Below are positions 57,484 to 64,000 of a stretch of DNA of 64,000 bases, piece by piece (position 1 is the stretch's first letter; each line of letters opens with the position of its first letter). The stretch spans positions 1 through 64,000 of the forward strand of contig NZ_BHVV01000004.1 in assembly GCF_003865015.1 (NCBI RefSeq), in the 5' to 3' direction. The notes beneath the pieces were generated by a model, which did no database searches, was not told where the DNA came from, and worked only from the letters and a program-made list of their open reading frames with translations. Origin of the DNA: Sulfurisoma sediminicola (lineage in GTDB: Bacteria > Pseudomonadota > Gammaproteobacteria > Burkholderiales > Rhodocyclaceae). The position numbers were made by a program, and so were the translations under genes.

Positions 57484-58155
57484 TCAGCTCTCGTCGGCGA
57501 CGATCTCGCCGTCGACGATGCGGATGCGCCGCCTGGCGCGGCCGCCGATCTCGCCGTCGTGGGTGACGATGACCAGGGTGCCGCCCGCGGCGTGGAGCTG
57601 CTCGAGCACGCCGATGACCTCCTGGCCGGTGTGGCGGTCGAGGTTGCCGGTCGGCTCGTCGGCGAGGATCACCCCCGGCCGCATCGACATGGCGCGGGCG
57701 ATGGCGACGCGCTGGCACTGGCCGCCGGAGAGCTGGTCGGGGCGGTGGCCGGCGCGTTCGGCGAGGCCGTATTCGCCGAGCAGGGCATCGAGGCGGCGGC
57801 TGCGTTCGGCGGGATCGATGCCGGCGAGCACCATCGGCAGCTCGATGTTCTGCGCGGCGGTGAGGCGGGGCACCAGGTGGAAGAACTGGAAGACGAAGCC
57901 GATCTTTTCGCGCCGCACGCGCGCCAGCTCGTCGTCGGACAGCGCCGTCACGTCGCGCTCGTCGAGGAAGTAGGAACCGGCGTTCGGCCGGTCGAGCAGG
58001 CCGATGATGTTCAGCAGCGAGGACTTGCCCGAGCCCGACGGCCCCATGATGGAAAGGTATTCTCCGGCGGCGATGGCGAGGTCGACGCCGCGCAGCGCAT
58101 GCACTTCCTCGTCGCCGACGGGGAAGACGCGCTCGATGCCGGTGAGCCGGATCAT
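57484..58155 (-). CDS. MacB/LolD-type ABC transporter ATP-binding protein
   Basis: 223 residues: Walker A GPSGSGKSSLLNIIGLLD, Q-loop FVFQFFHLVPRLTA, signature QLSGGQCQRVAIARAM, Walker B VILADEPTGNLD and the VTHD switch histidine. This set is typical of the ATPases that drive MacB/LolCDE-type mechanotransmission exporters. Ends three bases from the stop of the convergent Lon-family gene. Its permeases are 2.5 kb away, on the other side of that gene. Confidence 0.92.
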   Translation of the reverse strand: MIRLTGIERVFPVGDEEVHALRGVDLAIAAGEYLSIMGPSGSGKSSLLNIIGLLDRPNAGSYFLDERDVTALSDDELARVRREKIGFVFQFFHLVPRLTAAQNIELPMVLAGIDPAERSRRLDALLGEYGLAERAGHRPDQLSGGQCQRVAIARAMSMRPGVILADEPTGNLDRHTGQEVIGVLEQLHAAGGTLVIVTHDGEIGGRARRRIRIVDGEIVADES

Positions 58156-58327
58156 TGAGGTCCCCACCCCCCAACCCCCGCCCGTCGGCGGGGGAGGCAA
58201 CATGCTCGCTGCGCTCGGTTGTAACGGGGGACGTTGTTGCGGTTCCCGCTGGGGTCGCGCGTTCCACGCGCTCCAGTCAGTGCCTCGCCTTGGGGCGGCC
58301 CGGCGGCGAGGCTGGCTGGAAGCGGTC
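58156..58327. repeat. Gap with GC-rich hairpin between the adaptor and ATPase genes
   Basis: CCCCCGCC-CGTC-GGCGGGGG (58175-58194) forms a strong 8-bp stem just before the ATPase start on the minus strand. The remainder (about 130 bases) has no open reading frame worth naming. It resembles the dispersed palindromic elements elsewhere in the window and might attenuate transcription. Confidence 0.6.
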
Positions 58328-59515
58328 TCATTTTCCGCCGGTCGCCGCGCCGCTGTTGCCCTTGGCTTCGGCCACGGCCCTGGCGCCGGCCTTGACGCCT
58401 TCGCGGTCGAGCGAGGTGACGACCTTGTCGCCCTGCGCCAGACCGCTCGTGACCTCGGTGAATTCCCAGTTGGTGAGACCGATCCCGAGCTTCTTCTCCT
58501 CCAACACGCCGGCGGCGGTCAGTTGCAGCACGCGGTTGTTGGGCATCAGCGCCGAGGTCGGAATGCGCAGCACCTTGTCGCGGCCCTGCACCACCACCTC
58601 GATGTCGGCGCTGTAGCCGATCAGCAGGTGCCTGGCCTCGCCCGGGTCGTCGAACTCGACCTCGACCTCGACGGTGCGCGCCTGCTTCTCCAGCGCCAGC
58701 ACGTAGGGAGCGATACGTCGAACGTGGCCGGTGAATTGGCGGCCGCGGTAGGCGTCGAGCGTGATGCGGCCCTTCATGCCGACCTTGAGCTGGGCGGCGT
58801 CCACCTCGTCGATCGGGGCGGTGACGTAGATGCAGCTGTCGTCGATGAGGTCGATCGCCGGCAGCGTCGGGATGCCGGGCGGCGAGGGTGTCAGGTATTC
58901 GCCGATTTCGCCGTTGATCTCGGCGACGATGCCGGCGAAGGGCGCGCGCAGCACCGTGCGCTCGGTATCGGCGTGCGAGGCGGCGATGCGCGCCTGCGCC
59001 TCGCCGACGCTGGTGCGCGTGGCCTCGCAGGTGGCGGCGCGCGATTGCGCATCGGCCTCGGCGCGGATCACCGCCTGCTCCGAAACGAAATTCTGATCGC
59101 GCAGCTGGCGTGCGCGGCGCGCCTCGCTCTTCGCCGCCTCGGCCAGCTGGCAGGCCTCGGTGACCCGGGCACGGGCGGTGGCGAGCTGCTCGCGCGAGAC
59201 GCGTTCGCGCGCGGAAAAGTCGTCGTTCCACAATTCCAGCAGCAGCTCGCCGGCGGCGACGCGCTGGCCCTTCTTCACCGGCAGCTTTTCGATGCGGCCG
59301 GCCGCCGGCGGCGCGATCTTGGCGCGGCGGCAGGCGGCGACGGAGCCGGCGCGGGTGTTGGCCACGGTCATCTCGACACGGCCGGCTTCGGCACCGGCGA
59401 CCAGCACGGCGACGGGTTTCTGCCGCGTGAGGTAGAGGAAGCCGGCGACCATTGCGGCGATCACGACGCAGGCGATCAGGAGGGGCCGCCACAGGCGGCG
59501 GGAAACGATGGCCAT
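58328..59515 (-). CDS. MacA-like periplasmic adaptor
   Basis: 395 residues. It has an N-terminal membrane anchor (PLLIACVVIAAMVAGFLYLT), a lipoyl-like half (RVEMTVANTRAGSVAACRRA, PPAAGRIEKLPVKKGQRVAA), a helical hairpin (about 110-180), then the second half-lipoyl RTVLRAPFAGIVAEINGEIG and beta-barrel domain with VVTSLDREGVKAGARA. This is the membrane-fusion protein layout. Presumably the adaptor of the MacB-like permeases; the outer-membrane partner is not in the window. Confidence 0.9.
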   Translation of the reverse strand: MAIVSRRLWRPLLIACVVIAAMVAGFLYLTRQKPVAVLVAGAEAGRVEMTVANTRAGSVAACRRAKIAPPAAGRIEKLPVKKGQRVAAGELLLELWNDDFSARERVSREQLATARARVTEACQLAEAAKSEARRARQLRDQNFVSEQAVIRAEADAQSRAATCEATRTSVGEAQARIAASHADTERTVLRAPFAGIVAEINGEIGEYLTPSPPGIPTLPAIDLIDDSCIYVTAPIDEVDAAQLKVGMKGRITLDAYRGRQFTGHVRRIAPYVLALEKQARTVEVEVEFDDPGEARHLLIGYSADIEVVVQGRDKVLRIPTSALMPNNRVLQLTAAGVLEEKKLGIGLTNWEFTEVTSGLAQGDKVVTSLDREGVKAGARAVAEAKGNSGAATGGK

Positions 59516-59521
59516 TTCAGC

Positions 59522-59731
59522 TCAGGCGGGAACGTCGGGTTCGAGCATGCGCTCGAGGAGGGCGATGCGATCCTTGATATGCAGCTTGCGCTTCTTCAAC
59601 CGTCGCAGCATCAACTCGTCGCGAGGCGGATTTTCCAGGAGCCGCGCGATCACCGCGTCGAGGTCGCGATGCTCGACGCGCAGCTCGGCCAGTCGGGCAT
59701 GCAGCAGTTCGGGAGGATCGGTGGCTTGCAT
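59522..59731 (-). CDS. DUF465/YdcH-family small protein
   Basis: 69 residues from ATG 59731. It is a helical hairpin: LHARLAELRVEHRDLDAVIA, then RLKKRKLHIKDRIALLERML, the signature of the DUF465 family (L-K-K-x-K-L-x-L-K-D). Function unknown in the family. It lies 6 bases upstream of the adaptor gene on the same strand, so it is probably the first gene of that transcript. Confidence 0.88.
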   Translation of the reverse strand: MQATDPPELLHARLAELRVEHRDLDAVIARLLENPPRDELMLRRLKKRKLHIKDRIALLERMLEPDVPA

Positions 59732-59838
59732 GGGGCTATGGTATGCCGCCGCGGCGGGATTTGGCAAACGCCGCGGCTGTTTCCGCCGCGCCGGCGACGG
59801 CTAGAATGGGGCGGGCAATTCAACGCGGGGGCAAACGC

Positions 59839-60198
59839 ATGGGCCATACGAAATCTTGTGAAGTCGGGCTGGCCGTCAGGACCACCGAGGAATTGCTCAA
59901 GGCCCTCGACGATCTGCGCCAAGCCTGGAAGCGCGATCCCTCCACCCTGCCGAAGGGTCTGTCGTGTTCCGAGTCCAAGGAGGGCCAGTTCGTCCTGGTG
60001 GCGGCGGAAGCGGCCTTCGTCACGATTCCCGGCGCATGCGTCATCAAGGGCATCGGCGCGATAGAACTGGTGGGCTCGGCGCCGGCTTTCGAGGAGGGCG
60101 CCAATTCGAAAGCCTTGATCCTCAAGGACACGGCAGAAGGCTGGAAGTTTTCCGTCAAGTTCGTGGTGCCGATAGTCCGCGAGAGAAATGCGAAGTAA
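59839..60198 (+). CDS. Hypothetical small protein
   Basis: 119 residues from ATG 59839. Codon use fits the neighbours. The sequence (TKSCEVGLAVRTTEELLKAL, then EAAFVTIPGACVIKGIGAIE) shows no signal peptide, no membrane helix and no familiar motif. It is a single gene with about 105 bases upstream to the divergent DUF465 gene. No function can be offered. Confidence 0.6.
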   Translation: MGHTKSCEVGLAVRTTEELLKALDDLRQAWKRDPSTLPKGLSCSESKEGQFVLVAAEAAFVTIPGACVIKGIGAIELVGSAPAFEEGANSKALILKDTAEGWKFSVKFVVPIVRERNAK

Positions 60199-60361
60199 GT
60201 CCGGCCTCAGCCTCCACGCGAGTCTCGCAATCTGCGCCGGGCTAGCTCAGTCTGTCCCCGATTTCACCCGCCGGATTCCACCTGATTCCGATGTGCTTGG
60301 CAATGTCGGAGCTTGGGTTTAGTCTTGGGACTGATTCGCAGGGACTCTTGGAAAAATCATC
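60199..60361. other. Gap upstream of the phosphofructokinase gene
   Basis: No gene. It includes AGTCTGTCCCCGATTTC near 60249-60265, reminiscent of the GGGGACAGAC-type sequences that accompany REP-associated transposases. A weak purine run (TTGGAAAAATC) just before the start codon may be the ribosome site. Confidence 0.35.
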
Positions 60362-61477
60362 ATGACCAAATACATCGGAATACTCACTTCCGGCGGCGAC
60401 AGCCCCGGCCTCAACGCGGCGATCCGCGGCGTCGGCAAGGCGGCGCTGGGCCACCACGGCATGCACATCATCGGCTTCCGCGACGGTTTTCGCGGCCTCA
60501 TGGAGAACCGCACGGCGCCGCTCGACGGCGGCCAGCTCTCGGGCATCCTCACTTCGGGCGGCACCATCCTCGGCACCAGCCGCGACAAGCCGCACAAGAT
60601 GCCGGTCGGCGGCAAGATCCTCGACATGACCGACGCCATTGTCGGCAACTATTACGACAACCACCTCGACTGCCTGGTCTGCCTCGGCGGCGGCGGCACG
60701 GCGAAGAACGCGCTGCGCCTGAAGCAGAAGGGCCTCAACGTCATCACCCTGCCCAAGACCATCGACAACGACGTCGCCGGCACCGACATCACCTTCGGTT
60801 TCGACACCGCGCTGGGCATCGCCACCGAGGCCATCGACCGCCTGCACAGCACGGCGCACAGCCACCACCGCATCATCGTCGTCGAGATCATGGGCCACCG
60901 CGCCGGCTGGCTGGCGCTGGGCGCGGGCATCGCCGGCGGCGCCGACGTGATCCTGCTGCCGGAGATTCCCTACGACGTCGAAATCGTCGCCGAGGCCATC
61001 CGCGAGCGGGCCCGCGGCGGCAAGCCGTTCTCCATCGTCGCCGTGGCCGAGGGCGCCGTCTCGAAGCAGGAGCTGGCCGCGTTGGCCGAGCGCACGAAGA
61101 AGCCGGCCAAGGGCAAGGTGAACCGCAAGGCAGACGATACCGAGGCCGATGCCGCGGCCATCCTCTATGCCGACCGCACGCTGCGCCTGGCACGCAAGCT
61201 GGAGCAGCTGACCGGGCTCGAGGCGCGCCCGACCATCCTCGGCCACCTGCAGCGCGGCGGCGCGCCGTCGGCGGCCGACCGCATCCTCGCCACGCGTCTG
61301 GGCACGGCCTGCGCCGACCTGATCGCCAAGGGCACTTTCGGCGTGATGGTGGCGGCGAAGGGCGAGGCGACGCGGCCGGTGAAGCTGGAAGAGGTCGCCG
61401 GCAAGGTGAAGACGGTGCCGCAGGATCATCCGCTGATCCTGTCGGCGCGTCGCGTCGGCACCAACTTCGGCGACTGA
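60362..61477 (+). CDS. 6-phosphofructokinase family (PfkA-like)
   Basis: 371 residues: [18 protein letters not shown] for the phosphoryl donor site, [13 protein letters not shown], the catalytic [32 protein letters not shown] and [15 protein letters not shown]. It phosphorylates fructose 6-phosphate. The donor-specificity motif reads [10 protein letters not shown] where ATP enzymes have GGDGS/T and PPi enzymes GGDDS/T. The first acidic residue is replaced by Gly, so the donor is uncertain. Stands alone, with the next gene convergent. Confidence 0.92.
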   Translation: MTKYIGILTSGGDSPGLNAAIRGVGKAALGHHGMHIIGFRDGFRGLMENRTAPLDGGQLSGILTSGGTILGTSRDKPHKMPVGGKILDMTDAIVGNYYDNHLDCLVCLGGGGTAKNALRLKQKGLNVITLPKTIDNDVAGTDITFGFDTALGIATEAIDRLHSTAHSHHRIIVVEIMGHRAGWLALGAGIAGGADVILLPEIPYDVEIVAEAIRERARGGKPFSIVAVAEGAVSKQELAALAERTKKPAKGKVNRKADDTEADAAAILYADRTLRLARKLEQLTGLEARPTILGHLQRGGAPSAADRILATRLGTACADLIAKGTFGVMVAAKGEATRPVKLEEVAGKVKTVPQDHPLILSARRVGTNFGD

Positions 61478-61490
61478 CGCGCCGGCCCGG

Positions 61491-62414
61491 CTAGAAGCCG
61501 GCGCCCCAGCGGTGCTGCCAGGCGATTGCGACGGTATCGAAGTCGCTGCCGGTGCGCGTATACACGCCGGAGCTCGCAAGGATCTTGATCGAGTTGTGGC
61601 GATCGACGGGCAGCGCGAGCGTGGCGCCGATGCGGGAATTCTGCTGCAGGTCGTTGCCGCGGACGCCGTCGAGCGTGGTGCGTCCGCCGCCGTAATGGGT
61701 GGCCGTCAGCGCCGCCCAGATGCCCGCGGCGAAGTTGTAGATCAGGTGCCCCTGCATCGAGTAGATGGGTTCCTGCTCGCGGCGCTTGCCGCCGAAGAAG
61801 TCGGTGTTGTCGCCATAGAAGGTCGCGTTCGCCGCCAGTTCCAGTGCCCATGGCCCCAGCGCTTTGGATAGGCCGAGTCCGGGAGTGACCGACCAGCGGT
61901 TGGTGCCGATGTTCACCAGCTTGTCGTGATCGTACTGCCCCGTCGGCAGCGACACCTGGACGCTGCCGCCGACGACGAGATACTGGCGGTAGCCAGCGAA
62001 TTCCCGGGGCGAGAGTGCCGGTGCGCCGAGGAAATTCACGGCCAGGCTGAGCTTGGGATCGCCGTAGCCGGAAACCTCGCGCGCCGCGGGCTTGCCGGCG
62101 AACTCTGCCGTGCCCTTGAGCGAGGCGTAGGGCAAGACGACGTTGAATTTCGCCGACTGCCCGCCGATTTCCAATACGCGGCCATAGGCGAGGATCGCGG
62201 CATCGGTCGTGAGCTTGGCGTTGGTCAGGGGCACCGAGGGGTCGAAGGCGACGCCGCCTTCCGATCGGGCGTAGCCCGCGATCAGGAAGTTGATGCCGAT
62301 CGGGGCATTGGTATAAGCGCGGGGTTCGGCTTCCTGGGCCAGCGCGCAGCCGCCGGCGAGCAGCATGGCGGCTGCGGCCGCGGTTCGCAGGAAGGCGTGG
62401 TGTCGGCGCTTCAT
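61491..62414 (-). CDS. Outer-membrane transporter of the MetA-phenol-pathway family
   Basis: 307 residues with a signal peptide (AAAAAMLLAGGCALA; the GC near the cleavage site could also mark a lipoprotein). The mature part is beta-strand-rich: PIGINFLIAGYARSEGGVAF, GYGDPKLSLAVNFLGAPALS, SVQVSLPTGQYDHDKLVNIG and a C-terminal aromatic end (HRWGAGF). This is the pattern of PF13557-like proteins annotated in aromatic degradation operons. Coupled by a 4-base overlap to the LysR-type gene upstream, which probably controls it. Confidence 0.85.
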   Translation of the reverse strand: MKRRHHAFLRTAAAAAMLLAGGCALAQEAEPRAYTNAPIGINFLIAGYARSEGGVAFDPSVPLTNAKLTTDAAILAYGRVLEIGGQSAKFNVVLPYASLKGTAEFAGKPAAREVSGYGDPKLSLAVNFLGAPALSPREFAGYRQYLVVGGSVQVSLPTGQYDHDKLVNIGTNRWSVTPGLGLSKALGPWALELAANATFYGDNTDFFGGKRREQEPIYSMQGHLIYNFAAGIWAALTATHYGGGRTTLDGVRGNDLQQNSRIGATLALPVDRHNSIKILASSGVYTRTGSDFDTVAIAWQHRWGAGF

Positions 62415-63334
62415 TTCTTCTTCCGGCGCGGCACGCCGTTGCCGAAAATATCGTCCTGGGCGAGTTGGCAGATGGCGGCGGTGATCGGGTGGGTCAGGCG
62501 TCGCTCGGTGGTGATGGCGAAGATCTGTTCGCGCACCGCATCGATTCTACCGACGACCTGGACATGGTGCTGTTCGACGATGTGCTGCTCGATCGCCGTC
62601 GGCGCCACGCAGAGGCCGGCGCCGACCTGGGCGAAGGCCATGAGCAGGGCGCTGTCGTCGAATTCGCCGACGATGCGCGGCCGCAGGCGCTGCGCTTCGA
62701 ACCAGCGCATCAGTCGCGCATGGAGCGCGACGTCGGCGCCGGGCAGGAGGAAGGGCGCGCCGTCGATGATCTGCGGGAAGGGCCGGGTGGCCCGGCCGAG
62801 GAGGCTCCTGGCGCCGAACACCGTCACGCCGCTTTCGCCGAGGAAGTGGTCGTAGCCGCGGACGTTGAGGTTCTCGGGCATGGGGCGGTCGGCGATGAGC
62901 ATGTCGAGGCGATGCACCGCCAGGTCGGCGAGCAGGGTCGCCAGCCGCCCTTCGCGACAGATCAGCCGCACCGGTTCCTCCAGCCTGAGGGAAGGCTCGA
63001 CCAGGCGGTAGGCCACCATTTTCGGCACGGAGTCGGCGATGCCGACGCGAAACGGGGTGCCTTGGGCCGATTCGTCGGTGACGGACTCGAGCATCTCGTC
63101 GCCCAAGGCGAAGATCTGTTCGGCGTAGCCGAGCATGCGCTGGCCGCTTTCGGTCAGTTCGAGGCCGCGCCCGACACGGCGGAACAGTTCGATGCCGAGG
63201 GCCGCCTCGAATTCGCTCAGCTGGCCGCTGATCGACTGGGGCGTCAGATGGAGCTGCTCGCTGGCGCGCGCGATGCTGCCGGCCTTGGCGACCATCCAGA
63301 AGTAACGCAAGTGCTTGTAGTTGAGGCTGGCCAT
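62411..63334 (-). CDS. nhaR: LysR-family regulator, NhaR-like
   Basis: 307 residues. The start MASLNYKHLRYFWMVAKAGS is characteristic of NhaR, followed by the winged helix-turn-helix (ARASEQLHLTPQSISGQLSE). The effector domain (about 90-300) includes GRLATLLADLAVHRLDMLIA and ALLMAFAQVGAGLCVAPTAI. NhaR activates the Na+/H+ antiporter nhaA in E. coli; no nhaA lies nearby here, so the regulated target may be the outer-membrane transporter. Confidence 0.9.
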   Translation of the reverse strand: MASLNYKHLRYFWMVAKAGSIARASEQLHLTPQSISGQLSEFEAALGIELFRRVGRGLELTESGQRMLGYAEQIFALGDEMLESVTDESAQGTPFRVGIADSVPKMVAYRLVEPSLRLEEPVRLICREGRLATLLADLAVHRLDMLIADRPMPENLNVRGYDHFLGESGVTVFGARSLLGRATRPFPQIIDGAPFLLPGADVALHARLMRWFEAQRLRPRIVGEFDDSALLMAFAQVGAGLCVAPTAIEQHIVEQHHVQVVGRIDAVREQIFAITTERRLTHPITAAICQLAQDDIFGNGVPRRKKK

Positions 63335-63446
63335 GTCGCAAAAAACATCGAGTCAGTCGATGGATCGCTAAATAATATTCGATTTGTGCGATGTCTTGGG
63401 GGCCATTAGACTGGCGGCGTTTTCAGTTCTGCAAGGAGCATACCCC

Positions 63447-64000
63447 GTGAAACGCGTCATTCTGCTGATCGCCACCAACCTCGCCATCATGCTCGTGCTG
63501 GGCATCGTGACGACCCTCACCGGCGCCAACCGGTTCTTCACCACCGGCGGCCTCGATCTCGGCAAGCTGCTGTTGTTCGCCGCCATCATGGGCTTCGGCG
63601 GCGCCTTCATGTCGCTGTGGATGTCGAAGACCATCGCCAAGTGGAGCACGGGCGCCCGCGTCATCGAGGCGCCGCAGAATTCGACCGAGTTCTGGCTGGT
63701 CGAGACGGTGCGCCGCTTCGCCGAAAAATCCGGCCTGCCGATGCCCGAGGTGGCGATCTACGAAGGCGAGCCGAATGCCTTCGCCACCGGCGCCAGTCGC
63801 AGCAGTTCGCTGGTTGCCGTGTCCACCGGCCTGCTGCAGACCATGACGCGCGAGGAGGCCGAGGCAGTGATCGCCCACGAGGTCGCCCACATCGCCAACG
63901 GCGACATGGTGACGCTGACCCTGATCCAGGGTGTGGTCAACACCTTCGTTTTCTTCCTCGCCCGCGTCGTCGGCTACCTGGTGGATTCCTTCCTGCGCCG
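63447..64000 (+). CDS. htpX: Membrane protease HtpX (3' end outside window)
   Basis: GTG start at 63447 with AAGGAG about 9 bases upstream. The first 184 residues are visible: two N-terminal helices ([20 protein letters not shown] and [20 protein letters not shown]), then the metalloprotease motif [15 protein letters not shown] and the third helix. HtpX cleaves misfolded inner-membrane proteins with zinc bound by HExxH. It diverges from nhaR with 112 bases between. Confidence 0.93.
   Translation, partial: MKRVILLIATNLAIMLVLGIVTTLTGANRFFTTGGLDLGKLLLFAAIMGFGGAFMSLWMSKTIAKWSTGARVIEAPQNSTEFWLVETVRRFAEKSGLPMPEVAIYEGEPNAFATGASRSSSLVAVSTGLLQTMTREEAEAVIAHEVAHIANGDMVTLTLIQGVVNTFVFFLARVVGYLVDSFLR

Overview
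The window looks like high-GC chromosomal DNA of a betaproteobacterium, most likely from the Rhodocyclales (Azoarcus/Thauera/Dechloromonas-like). This is an inference from gene content and style: Hyb- and Hox-type [NiFe] hydrogenases, a B12-dependent ribonucleotide reductase, a MaoC-Pta fusion beside acetate kinase, FNR-like sites and GC-rich palindromic intergenic repeats. No rRNA, tRNA, CRISPR array or complete insertion sequence was seen.

Region 1 (1-17.5 kb, minus strand) is the most unusual part. Five large genes encode proteins with a lipase-like alpha/beta-hydrolase head (GHSLGG serine plus a conserved downstream histidine) and an RTX calcium-binding-repeat C-terminal part. They alternate with five small genes for proteins with two N-terminal membrane segments. 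Adjacent genes overlap by 1 or 4 bases or lie 9-10 bases apart. The heads and small proteins are diverse, while the C-terminal core is repeated at near-identical to strongly similar DNA level. A sixth core is a remnant fused to a piece of a REP-associated transposase. A short motif, AGTCGGCGCTGG, recurs where each RTX gene leaves the conserved core. Together with a type I secretion ABC exporter at 18.3-20.5 kb, this resembles an effector-immunity array delivered by a type I system. BrnT/BrnA and RelE/ParE-type toxin-antitoxin modules flank the exporter.

Region 2 (21-27 kb) is housekeeping: class II ribonucleotide reductase nrdJ with an upstream NrdR-like box, acetate kinase, and a MaoC-phosphotransacetylase fusion. 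Region 3 (27-51 kb) is a hydrogen-metabolism island. It holds a soluble NAD-reducing hydrogenase (hoxFUYHW, minus strand), a periplasm-facing membrane-anchored hydrogenase (hyb small subunit, hybA, hybB, hybC, hybD; plus strand), one maturation set (hypC, hybE, hypA, hypB, hypF, a second hypC, hypD, hypE), nickel regulator NikR, a HoxN/NixA-type nickel transporter and a HupK-like scaffold protein. FNR-like half-palindromes precede hox, hyb and the nickel transporter, which suggests common anaerobic control. Several repeat elements sit inside this island: a 210-bp nested palindrome, a 110-bp tandem duplication, and a repeat that forms part of a secreted protein gene.

Region 4 (51-64 kb) holds an MFS transporter, a MacAB-like exporter whose genes are split by an oppositely oriented Lon-family protease, small conserved proteins, a phosphofructokinase, an outer-membrane transporter coupled to a NhaR-type LysR regulator, and the start of the membrane protease gene htpX.
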